Of a stretch of 7,298 nucleotides of DNA, positions 1 through 6,580 are shown in pieces (position 1 is the stretch's first letter; the number at the start of each line of letters is the position of its first letter). The notes under the pieces are model-generated. The model was given only the letters and a program-made list of their open reading frames with translations. It did not search any database and was not told the DNA's origin. Made by a program: the position numbers and the translations under genes. The stretch is from Bacteroidota bacterium (GTDB lineage Bacteria > Bacteroidota > Bacteroidia > Chitinophagales > Chitinophagaceae): positions 1 to 7,298 of the forward strand of contig JAFAGE010000362.1 in NCBI GenBank assembly GCA_023423015.1, read 5' to 3'.

Positions 1-1309
1 GTTCCAGGTAACGTTGTGTCCATACTTCTTTTTCAAAAGCATCGCCGGTAAGTCCCGATATGGGTTCCAGCTGAGCACGTTGCCTGATCTGGTTTACATA
101 GCTTTCGGCAGCTCCATCAGGTGCTCCGTTCGCGCGGTTGATTGCTTCTGCATACATAAGCATCACGTCGGCCAGGCGATAAATGGTGTAATTAAGATCG
201 CTTTTAGCTGTGTTGGTAACGGCGTCTTTATCGAACCATTTGTACAGGTAATATCCTCCAAGGTTTACGCTGTCTCTGCGGGGATCACCTTCAGGATATG
301 CAGCCGGATTGCCGGGATACCAGGTGTAAAAGAATTGTTTTTCCTGCGCTCGCTTGTCGCCCGCAGGATAACTCTCAACAAACTGGCGTGTGGGAACAAG
401 ACCTCCAAACTCATCAGAATACACGGAGATCCTTTTATACAAAGCCAGCGTTTTAGCCGTGAGGTCGTTGTTGTTGATACCAGCAGCAAACTGCACCTGC
501 CAGATGAATTCACCCTTGTTTTTATTTGCCGGATTGATCATGTCGGTATACTCAGGAAATAAAGTAAATCCACCATTATCAATAACGGCTTTCGAACGTG
601 CTGCTGATTCAGCATAATATTGCGTTCCCCCCTGAACCGGGTAGCCTGCATAAGTGAGATACACATCAGCGAGTAACGACTTCACTGCCGACATCGATAC
701 AAGTCCTGTTGCATCGTTCCAGGGCAACGAAGATTGTTCTGCCAGCAGTAAATCGGGAATGATGATTTCGTCGTACACCTCTTTTACGGGGGCACGCGAA
801 GGACGAACTTCGGCTAGGTCTGTTACTACGCTTGTCACCTTAGGAACATCGCCATACATGCGCACGAGGTAGAAATAGTACAAAGCACGAAGTGTGTGTA
901 CTTCTGCAAGCATGTTGGTCTTTGTTGTTTCGTCGAATTCTATTTCCGATATCTGTTGAATCGAAAGGTTACAATTGGCTATGCCGCGGTAGAGGCTTTG
1001 CCACCAGGTATCGATATAAAACGACTGTGCATCGTAGGTGAGGTTATAAAACCGGAAACCTTCCGTTTGTGCATTGCCATCTGCTTTTCCGGTCATGAAT
1101 TCCATTAGTTCAGCAGTGTTACCGCCATAACCGCCGGCTCCACGGTCGAGCACAGTAAGCTCAGCATATGCTGCATTCGCAAATGCTCTTGCTATTTCAG
1201 GGCTCGTCAATTCCGATTCCGGCGTTAATGCACCAGTAGGCTTTTCTTCAAGAAACTTTGTGCACGACGAAAAGGCAAAAACCAACAGTATAATGAATGA
1301 ATATTTCAT
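1..1309 (-). CDS. SusD/RagB-family nutrient-binding outer-membrane lipoprotein (C-terminus cut by window edge)
   Basis: This is the surface-exposed, substrate-binding partner of the SusC-type transporter encoded just upstream; in this family the lipoprotein caps the barrel and hands oligomeric nutrient to it. I translated the open minus-strand frame by hand: it has no stop down to base 1 and gives about 436 residues. The N-terminus is a lipoprotein signal (MKYSFIILLVFAFSSC) with the lipidated cysteine at residue 16. The following TKFLEE resembles the acidic export signal of Bacteroidota surface lipoproteins. Family hallmarks are the helical LRALYYF...MYGDVP stretch at about residues 137-156 and RLADVMLMYAEA at 378-389. 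Family members are usually 450-600 residues, so some tens of residues are probably missing. An in-frame ATG six bases upstream (1315) would add Met-Gln; I prefer 1309 because it puts Lys directly after Met. The gene starts 23 bases after the susC stop, so the two are surely cotranscribed. The substrate is unknown. Confidence 0.95.
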   Translation of the reverse strand, partial: MKYSFIILLVFAFSSCTKFLEEKPTGALTPESELTSPEIARAFANAAYAELTVLDRGAGGYGGNTAELMEFMTGKADGNAQTEGFRFYNLTYDAQSFYIDTWWQSLYRGIANCNLSIQQISEIEFDETTKTNMLAEVHTLRALYYFYLVRMYGDVPKVTSVVTDLAEVRPSRAPVKEVYDEIIIPDLLLAEQSSLPWNDATGLVSMSAVKSLLADVYLTYAGYPVQGGTQYYAESAARSKAVIDNGGFTLFPEYTDMINPANKNKGEFIWQVQFAAGINNNDLTAKTLALYKRISVYSDEFGGLVPTRQFVESYPAGDKRAQEKQFFYTWYPGNPAAYPEGDPRRDSVNLGGYYLYKWFDKDAVTNTAKSDLNYTIYRLADVMLMYAEAINRANGAPDGAAESYVNQIRQRAQLEPISGLTGDAFEKEVWTQRYLE

Positions 1310-1332
1310 CTGCATTGTTTTCAATTAATCGT

Positions 1333-4300
1333 TTAAAAAGAAAGGTTCACTCCAAAATTCACATAGCGTGGTCTTGGATATGGAAAGAAATCCTGGTTCT
1401 GGGTGAGCTGCCCGCCAAAAGTGAGCACCTCCGGATCATAACCGGTGTAATCAGATATCAGGAAGAAGTTTTGCGCACTCAGGTAGAGACGCAGCCTCGA
1501 TACGTTGATTCGTTCAAGGAGCTTTTCGGGTAATGTATATCCAAGCACAATGTTCTGTCCGCGAATGAATGAACCGTCTTCAACCCACCAGCTGTCGATA
1601 TGTGTTTGATAGAAGGACCCATAATACCTGATCTCTGCAATATTTGAATTTTGATTATCTGGTGTCCATGCATCTTTCACTGTCGCCAGGCTGTTGGCAA
1701 TCGCCTGCCTGTCTTCTGTGGAGTGTTTAAAGTTGGCAACGGTATTTACACCAAGCACCATCCGTATGTCGAATGCAAAATCAAAGTTTCCGATCTTAAA
1801 ATCATTCACCAGGTTCATTACATATTTCGGATATGCGCGGCCAAGACGAGTTACATCCTCATCGTCAATTTTACCATCCTCGTTGATGTCTCTCCATTTC
1901 AGGTCACCCGGTTTCAGATTATACCTTGCAGCTTCAGCAGCATCTTTTGTTCCCCATGTACCTTCACGTTCATAACCGATAAATGTTCCGATAGGCCATC
2001 CAACACGCAGCACGTTTGTTTCACCGAGGAACCATGGTCCCGGATATATGTCGTCGTTATTTGTACCAAGCCTGAGAATTTCGTTGCGGATAGTTGAGAA
2101 ATTGAATTCTGTTGTCCACCTGAAATTCTTGTTGATGAAGTTTCTTGATGTTACAGCCGCTTCAAAACCGGTGTTGCGCACACTGCCGATGTTTTCATAC
2201 ACGCTCGACAATCCCGATGTCCAGGGAATAGGTGCAGCAAGCAACAGGTCTTTGGTTGTTTTGTTGAAATAGTCTGCGGCTACAGTTATCCTGTTATCCA
2301 GGAAGCCGAGTTCAAGTCCCACGTCCCACTGGTCAACTTTTTCCCAGCGAAGATTGGGGTTGCCAAATTCAGTTCGCGTAATGATCGGTTGACGCGTGCC
2401 GTTAAGAATGGTGGTACCTGAACCAAGAAGCGGAATTGAACGGTAGGAACCGATTTCCTGGTTACCGGTTGATCCGATACTAGCGCGGATTTTCAGTTCG
2501 CTCAGGAGGCGGTTTCCTTTAAGAAAATCTTCTTCTGAAACTCTCCATGCTACACCCGCTGATGGAAAGAATGCATATTTATTGTTTTCGCCAAATTTTG
2601 ATGAACCGTCGTAACGGCCGGTAGCGGTAAATAGATATTTGTCGCTGATGTTATAGGTAAGTCTTGCGAAGTATGAATTCATTGTCCACTGCTCATCTCC
2701 GGATCTCGGAGGGGTTGCAATTGTACTACCTGCAGTGAGGTTGTGCCAGCCCCAGTAGTCGTCGATGAAATTTTCTGCAGCAGCGTACACGTTTTCGGTG
2801 TAAAATTTCTGGAACGAAAGACCTGCCAAAGCAGTCATGCTATGATTTTCATTGATTTTTTTGTTCCAGGTGAGATAATTCTCCGATTGCCAGTAAGTAT
2901 CCATCCAGTTTTCAATAGACGCTACCCCTTTCTGGTCGAATGAAAGTGAGCTCAGGCCTCTTCCCGAATAAAAGTTATTCTTCCGCGAATTAAGCGAAAA
3001 GCCGAAATCGCTTTTGAAATTCAGATCGGGAGTGATATTAAATTGCGCATATACATTACCGACAGCTGCATTCTGATTCCGGATCGTATACCGGTTTTTC
3101 GCAATGTTTACCGGGTTACTTCCTCCCTCCATTCCGGGGAAGTCGCCGTTGCCGCCCCATGTTCCATCAGGATATTTGATCGGGATAATGGGCAAGGCTT
3201 CGAGCACCATTCGCGACACGTTGAGACCTCCATTGGCATCCGATACCAAACGGCTGGTTCCTTTTACAAGCGAGATGGCACCTCCCACACGCAGCCAATC
3301 CTTGATATCGGAATCGATGGTGAAGCGGGCCGAATAACGTTTGAACCAGGATTCAATCATCAACCCGTTGTTGTTCAGATATCCGAGTGAAAGGCTGTAT
3401 AATGTATTGTCTGATCCGCCCTGCATCCCGATGTAGTGGTTTTGCATGATGGCAGGTTTATACACTTCCTTCTCCCAATTGGTATTGTAGCGTGGATTGC
3501 CTGATTCGTCGAAGAGTTCAGGAAAATTGGCTGGGTTATTTGGAACATATCTGCCCTGGGCATAGCCGAGAGAATCGTTCTTCTGTGCATTCTTGTAGGC
3601 AAGATTGTACACATCCATGAATTCCTGGGCATCTAAAGCCTTAAGGCTGCGCTGTAGTGTAGCGACACCAACAGATCCTTCATAAGATACTCTCATCGGA
3701 CCTTTCTTGCCGCGCTTTGTAGTGATCATAATCACACCATTCGCACCTCGTGCACCGTAGATTGCCGTTGCGGATGCGTCTTTCAGAACTTCAATTGAAG
3801 CAATGTCGTTCGGGTTTAGTACCGATGCAGCTACACCGATTACACCGTCTACTACATACAGCGGATCCAGCGAAGAGTTGATTGAAGTAACACCGCGGAT
3901 TCGCACCTTCGCCATTTCGCCGGGTGCGCTCGAATTGATGCTAACATCTACACCGGGTACACGGCCCTGCAAGGCTTGTGTAATATCCTGCGATGATGCA
4001 CGGTCAACCAACTTGTCTGATTTGATTGTAGCAACCGCACCGGTGAGATCCGATTTTCTCGCTGTACCATAACCGATCACCACAACTTCATTCATAGCGT
4101 TGTCTGCGCTTGCCAGTGCCACATTAAGCACCGCATCGGAAGAAGCCTTCACTTCCTGCGTGGCAAAGCCAGTGTAAGAAAAAACAAGCGTTGCATTGTT
4201 GTCGGGAACCTGGATAGTAAAATTTCCCTGGGCGTCTGTAGCCGTTCCTGTTGAAGAGCCCTTTACCTGTACGCTAACACCCTGCAACGGGCTACCATCC

Positions 4301-4395
4301 AGTTCGCTGGTAACCCTTCCTGATTTTGAAACCTGGGCAAATGCACTGAGTGAAAGCAACACAGATAATGTTGCAGTCAAAAGTTTGTTCATCAT
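1333..4395 (-). CDS. SusC/RagA-family TonB-dependent outer-membrane transporter
   Basis: This is an energy-dependent outer-membrane importer of 1020 residues, the normal length for the family. In order it shows a signal peptide (residues 1-20, cleavage after AFA and before Gln), a carboxypeptidase-D regulatory-like beta-sandwich domain (about 23-95, with GTATDAQGNFTI and VFSYTGF), a TonB-box-like NEVVVIGYGT (102-111), a plug domain (about 115-225, with LYVVDGV and DASATAIYGARGANGVI), and then the large barrel ending in NLSF with the C-terminal Phe typical of barrel assembly signals. No secretin/STN domain precedes the beta-sandwich, so it is unlikely to signal directly to an anti-sigma factor. 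Residues 836-848 (DINEDGKIDDEDV) form an EF-hand/dockerin-like acidic loop, seen in many SusC proteins and probably surface-exposed. The start is a tandem ATG-ATG at 4395 and 4392. The downstream neighbour is its SusD partner. The substrate cannot be told; glycan, glycopeptide or peptide are all possible. Confidence 0.97.
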   Translation of the reverse strand: MMNKLLTATLSVLLSLSAFAQVSKSGRVTSELDGSPLQGVSVQVKGSSTGTATDAQGNFTIQVPDNNATLVFSYTGFATQEVKASSDAVLNVALASADNAMNEVVVIGYGTARKSDLTGAVATIKSDKLVDRASSQDITQALQGRVPGVDVSINSSAPGEMAKVRIRGVTSINSSLDPLYVVDGVIGVAASVLNPNDIASIEVLKDASATAIYGARGANGVIMITTKRGKKGPMRVSYEGSVGVATLQRSLKALDAQEFMDVYNLAYKNAQKNDSLGYAQGRYVPNNPANFPELFDESGNPRYNTNWEKEVYKPAIMQNHYIGMQGGSDNTLYSLSLGYLNNNGLMIESWFKRYSARFTIDSDIKDWLRVGGAISLVKGTSRLVSDANGGLNVSRMVLEALPIIPIKYPDGTWGGNGDFPGMEGGSNPVNIAKNRYTIRNQNAAVGNVYAQFNITPDLNFKSDFGFSLNSRKNNFYSGRGLSSLSFDQKGVASIENWMDTYWQSENYLTWNKKINENHSMTALAGLSFQKFYTENVYAAAENFIDDYWGWHNLTAGSTIATPPRSGDEQWTMNSYFARLTYNISDKYLFTATGRYDGSSKFGENNKYAFFPSAGVAWRVSEEDFLKGNRLLSELKIRASIGSTGNQEIGSYRSIPLLGSGTTILNGTRQPIITRTEFGNPNLRWEKVDQWDVGLELGFLDNRITVAADYFNKTTKDLLLAAPIPWTSGLSSVYENIGSVRNTGFEAAVTSRNFINKNFRWTTEFNFSTIRNEILRLGTNNDDIYPGPWFLGETNVLRVGWPIGTFIGYEREGTWGTKDAAEAARYNLKPGDLKWRDINEDGKIDDEDVTRLGRAYPKYVMNLVNDFKIGNFDFAFDIRMVLGVNTVANFKHSTEDRQAIANSLATVKDAWTPDNQNSNIAEIRYYGSFYQTHIDSWWVEDGSFIRGQNIVLGYTLPEKLLERINVSRLRLYLSAQNFFLISDYTGYDPEVLTFGGQLTQNQDFFPYPRPRYVNFGVNLSF

Positions 4396-4402
4396 AAGTA
4401 AA

Positions 4403-4406
4403 CCCC
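4403..4406 (-). promoter_or_regulatory. SD-like GGGG before the susC-type gene
   Basis: On the minus strand the sequence reads AAAAAAGGGG, then seven bases, then ATGATG. Bacteroidota often lack a functional Shine-Dalgarno, so this could be incidental, but its spacing is right. The plus-strand TPR gene has a similar AGGGG eight bases before its start. Confidence 0.4.
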
Positions 4407-4499
4407 TTTTTTGATTGAATAAGTGAAACTGAACTCAACGGCAAAGGGAGTTAAGGGGGTTTCGGTCCGGCGAAGAGAATAAGAGGGTAGATGGGAAAC

Positions 4500-4515
4500 C
4501 TGAGGAGCTCATCAG
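4500..4515. repeat. 16-base near-palindrome in the susC leader
   Basis: The sequence CTGAGGAGCTCATCAG is its own reverse complement except for one mismatched pair. It has no loop, so it would not form a good RNA hairpin and is better read as a possible DNA-level symmetric site, or as chance. It lies about 105-120 bases upstream of the susC start, within the presumed untranslated leader. The rest of this leader (4403-4500) is strongly purine-rich on the plus strand and pyrimidine-rich in the transcript, with no start codon that opens a credible small gene. Confidence 0.3.
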
Positions 4516-4565
4516 CTACAGCAATCGCAGCAGTCGGCAACACACAATCGTTTCCTAATTATTTC

Positions 4566-4586
4566 ACAACGTTAACAAAACGTTGT
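4566..4586. promoter_or_regulatory. Perfect inverted repeat upstream of the SusCD operon, candidate operator
   Basis: ACAACGTT and AACGTTGT form perfect 8-base arms around a 5-base spacer (AACAA). The site lies 171 bases upstream of the susC start and about 60 bases beyond the desaturase stop. It has no U-run after it in either direction, which argues against a terminator and for binding by a dimeric regulator. A weak minus-strand promoter candidate surrounds it: TTGACA at 4589-4584 and TAATTAGG at 4561-4554, separated by 25 bases counted from TTG. The spacing is long and the second element matches only four of six consensus positions. An alternative is that the right arm itself, read on the minus strand as TAACGTTG (4574-4567), is the -7 element (five of six matches) but without a well-placed TTG. 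Confidence 0.45.
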
Positions 4587-4644
4587 CAATTGAAAAAAAT
4601 TTAGTCTTCAACTCAGCAAAAAAAATTTGATCAATATAGAAGCA

Positions 4645-5697
4645 TTAAACTGCAGATTGCATAGAAGGTTCGTTGTGTGAAGCACTTTCCGCATTGTTGC
4701 TGCTTTGTTCCTGCATTTTGCTGAAGTATTCCTCGCGAACAACTTTTGCAGTTTTATGTTCACCGGTATGACTCCATCCCGGGGGCATGATGATGTAAAG
4801 CAGCTTATTCTTCAGCCCGGGCGCTCTGTACACATCCTTCAATAAAGCTCCGAATTCACCAAAGTATGCGTCAAGAAAACTATTCGGCTTCATCGGCCTG
4901 GTAATACCGTATTCAATTGGTATTTCTTTTTTTTCTGGCTGGTATGTTCCAAAAGCTTTGTCCCAGATATTTAGAAGATTGCAGAAGTTGGTATCCATGT
5001 ATAGCGGATTACGCGCATGATGGACGCGGTGATGAGATGGCGTCAGGATGAACTTACCGAGTTTTCCAAGTCGTCCGTCTTTAAGCATGTGTTCACCAAC
5101 ATGGATGAAGCCACCCCACAATCCATCGATAAACATTATTAATATAAGCATCGGTGGTGAAACGCCGAGCAGGATACAAATAGTTGTGCGTATGAAGTCG
5201 GCATACGGCGCTTCAAGAAAGAAGTGCGCATAAGAAACTGAAAGGTTCATTGTCTGAGGCGCGTGGTGCGTGGAATGAAGACACCAGAACAATCGGACTT
5301 TATGTCCGAAATAGTGATAAACAAAGTGGGCAAGCTCCCATACAATGTAAGCGTAGATAAACCAATACCAGGTGAAGCTTGTTTGGATAATCGCATACTT
5401 CTCGAACAATCCGATACAAAACACGACAACAGCAATTGCTATGAACTTGCCGACAAACGCATTAAGCACGTACGAGAAGAAAGGTATCTTGTAATCGATA
5501 GCCTTGAACTTCCGGAAGATTAGCGCCTTGAAGAGTTCGAGGAATAATAAAAATGGGAAGAGTGGACGGAACAGTGCCAGAAGTCCATCGGAAGTAAGTA
5601 GGTCACGATAATTTCCGGACTGGATTATTTTGAGCAGTTCATGCAGACCAAAAAAATCTTTGAGCCACTCAACGATTGATTGCAAGCCTTCTATCAT
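4645..5697 (-). CDS. Fatty acid hydroxylase/sterol desaturase-family membrane di-iron enzyme
   Basis: This is an integral membrane non-heme di-iron oxygenase of the family that hydroxylates or desaturates lipids using oxygen. It is 350 residues from the ATG chosen here. In that numbering the iron-binding histidine clusters are HFVYHYFGH (124-132), HSTHH (141-145), HVGEH (199-203) and HHRVHH (222-227), the full set expected. Hydrophobic segments lie at about 38-57, 73-100, 107-123 and 172-193. The stretch VHHARNP, then NIWDKAFGTY, recalls the alkylglycerol monooxygenase-like branch, from memory rather than from alignment. The charged, Ser/Asn-rich tail (about 326-350) looks disordered. The frame stays open to a TTG at 5742, but those 15 extra residues (Cys/Ser/Thr-rich) look non-coding and the promoter places the transcript start there. 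The native substrate is unknown; a true sterol role is unlikely to be safe to assume. Confidence 0.9.
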   Translation of the reverse strand: MIEGLQSIVEWLKDFFGLHELLKIIQSGNYRDLLTSDGLLALFRPLFPFLLFLELFKALIFRKFKAIDYKIPFFSYVLNAFVGKFIAIAVVVFCIGLFEKYAIIQTSFTWYWFIYAYIVWELAHFVYHYFGHKVRLFWCLHSTHHAPQTMNLSVSYAHFFLEAPYADFIRTTICILLGVSPPMLILIMFIDGLWGGFIHVGEHMLKDGRLGKLGKFILTPSHHRVHHARNPLYMDTNFCNLLNIWDKAFGTYQPEKKEIPIEYGITRPMKPNSFLDAYFGEFGALLKDVYRAPGLKNKLLYIIMPPGWSHTGEHKTAKVVREEYFSKMQEQSSNNAESASHNEPSMQSAV

Positions 5698-5744
5698 CGT
5701 CAAAGTTGTTTTAATGGTTGAACAGCTTTCAAAGCTACACAAAC

Positions 5745-5773
5745 TAAATGTACGACGTGCAACTTCCCATCAA
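5745..5773 (-). promoter_or_regulatory. Bacteroidota-type promoter for the hydroxylase/desaturase gene
   Basis: On the minus strand TTG (5773-5771) is followed after 18 bases by TACATTTA (5752-5745), matching five of six fixed positions of TAnnTTTG. Transcription would then begin near 5738, leaving a leader of about 40 bases before the ATG at 5697. It sits after the terminator of the upstream gene, so this gene is probably its own unit. Confidence 0.55.
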
Positions 5774-5810
5774 TAAATGGAACCTGCGAAAATTTTTAAT
5801 CACTTTTCAT

Positions 5811-5842
5811 ATAATAAAAAGAGGCGTGCATTACTGCACGCC
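5811..5842 (-). terminator. Rho-independent terminator of the beta-barrel gene
   Basis: Read on the minus strand, GGCGTGCA, loop GTAA, TGCACGCC form a perfect 8-base-pair GC-rich stem closed by a GNRA-type tetraloop, followed by TCTTTTTATTAT. The U-run exists only in this direction, so it ends transcription of the gene whose stop is at 5898, 56 bases earlier. Confidence 0.85.
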
Positions 5843-5897
5843 CTGGTTAGTGACCCTCGCCGTCCGGGAAAAACAAAGATTTTATGATTCGGGGAAT

Positions 5898-6446
5898 TTA
5901 GAATTTAAGAGTTAATCCAAGTTGCAGCGGAGAGATACCCCATCCGAGTTCTGCAAATGCTCCAAAATTTTCTGCAAAGTAGTAACGGCCGCCTGCATGG
6001 ATCGCAAAGTCAAGTCCACCAGAAGATGACTTACCATACCAATCATCCGGACCGGTGTATTTAACGCTGTACCCTCTGTAAAACAATGTTGCACCTCCGT
6101 ACACATCTACTTTATCGTTATTCACATTAAGCAATTCATTAAAGTGATATGATCCACGAGCACCAACTACGAAATAGTTATACTTCCAGTAGCTCGAATA
6201 TTTGGTGCTAACGAGACCTACACTCAGACCTGCACTGATTTTATCGCTGAAGCCATGCTCGAAAGAAGCTGTAATGGGCAATCCGCCTGTGCCGGTAAAC
6301 CCGAAAGTACCCAGGCCAATACCTGCATTGATGTAGTTTTTGCCTTTTACACTTTCACCTTTGGGTATATCCTGCGCCTGGGCAAACGTGCCTGCAAGAA
6401 GAGCTGCCGCAAAAAGTGTAAATCTGATGTAACGATTTTTTTTCAT
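5898..6446 (-). CDS. Small outer-membrane beta-barrel protein
   Basis: This encodes a 182-residue exported protein of unknown specific role. The signal peptide is residues 1-24 (MKKNRYIRF, then a hydrophobic core, cleavage after AQA before Gln-Asp). The mature part alternates polar and hydrophobic residues in about eight amphipathic strands, for example NYINAGIGLG, ITASFEHGF, ISAGLSVGLV, YFVVGARGSYHF, VDVYGGATLFY, LDFAIHAGGRYYF, FGAFAELGWG and LQLGLTLKF, and ends in Phe as outer-membrane barrels do. This fits an eight-stranded OmpA/OmpX/OmpW-size porin-like fold; no peptidoglycan-binding domain follows. The open frame extends upstream to 6596, but the added 50 residues have no sensible signal and would cover the promoter; the ATG at 6446 follows an A/T-rich leader and begins a classic signal peptide. 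It is divergent from the TPR gene and has its own promoter and terminator, so it is a single-gene unit. Confidence 0.88.
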   Translation of the reverse strand: MKKNRYIRFTLFAAALLAGTFAQAQDIPKGESVKGKNYINAGIGLGTFGFTGTGGLPITASFEHGFSDKISAGLSVGLVSTKYSSYWKYNYFVVGARGSYHFNELLNVNNDKVDVYGGATLFYRGYSVKYTGPDDWYGKSSSGGLDFAIHAGGRYYFAENFGAFAELGWGISPLQLGLTLKF

Positions 6447-6523
6447 GATTTTAATTTTTATTGTGATAATTGTTTTAGAGTTTCGCTTTGTGGTTTCAGA
6501 AGTAGCTGCTTCAATTACGGCCA

Positions 6524-6554
6524 CAAAACTATCTGCTACACAAGGCCCCGGCAA
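6524..6554 (-). promoter_or_regulatory. Full-consensus Bacteroidota promoter for the beta-barrel gene
   Basis: On the minus strand TTG (6554-6552) is followed after 20 bases by TAGTTTTG (6531-6524), matching all six fixed positions of TAnnTTTG. It predicts a start near 6517 and an A-rich leader of about 70 bases before the ATG at 6446. The TTG element lies only nine bases from the in-frame upstream ATG (6563) of the divergent TPR gene. Confidence 0.65.
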
Positions 6555-6567
6555 TAGAACAAATGTT

Positions 6568-6572
6568 AGGGG
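6568..6572 (+). promoter_or_regulatory. SD-like AGGGG that favours the TPR start at 6581
   Basis: AGGGG lies eight bases before the ATG at 6581. It falls inside the short extension that would result from the alternative in-frame ATG at 6563, so it supports 6581. I found no convincing plus-strand TTG/TAnnTTTG promoter for this gene in the 134-base divergent gap. Confidence 0.4.
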
Positions 6573-6580
6573 TGAACGAT

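Noticed and set aside
14..562. Plus-strand open frame of 182 codons opposite the SusD gene
   Set aside because: It is antisense to a gene with unmistakable SusD motifs; the translation is Cys/Ile/Val-rich without domain character or a credible leader.
1651..2097. Plus-strand open frame of 148 codons opposite the SusC gene
   Set aside because: It is a shadow of the SusC barrel coding sequence; several other antisense frames in 1333-4395 are of the same kind.
4566..4586. Inverted repeat as a terminator of the hydroxylase/desaturase gene
   Set aside because: The stem is only 8 pairs with few GC pairs and there is no U-run after it in the minus direction; the A/T runs at 4590-4626 lie before it and follow no GC-rich stem.
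5823..5842. Terminator hairpin also acting in the plus direction
   Set aside because: On the plus strand the stem is followed by CTGGTTAGTG, with no U-run, and no plus-strand gene ends there.
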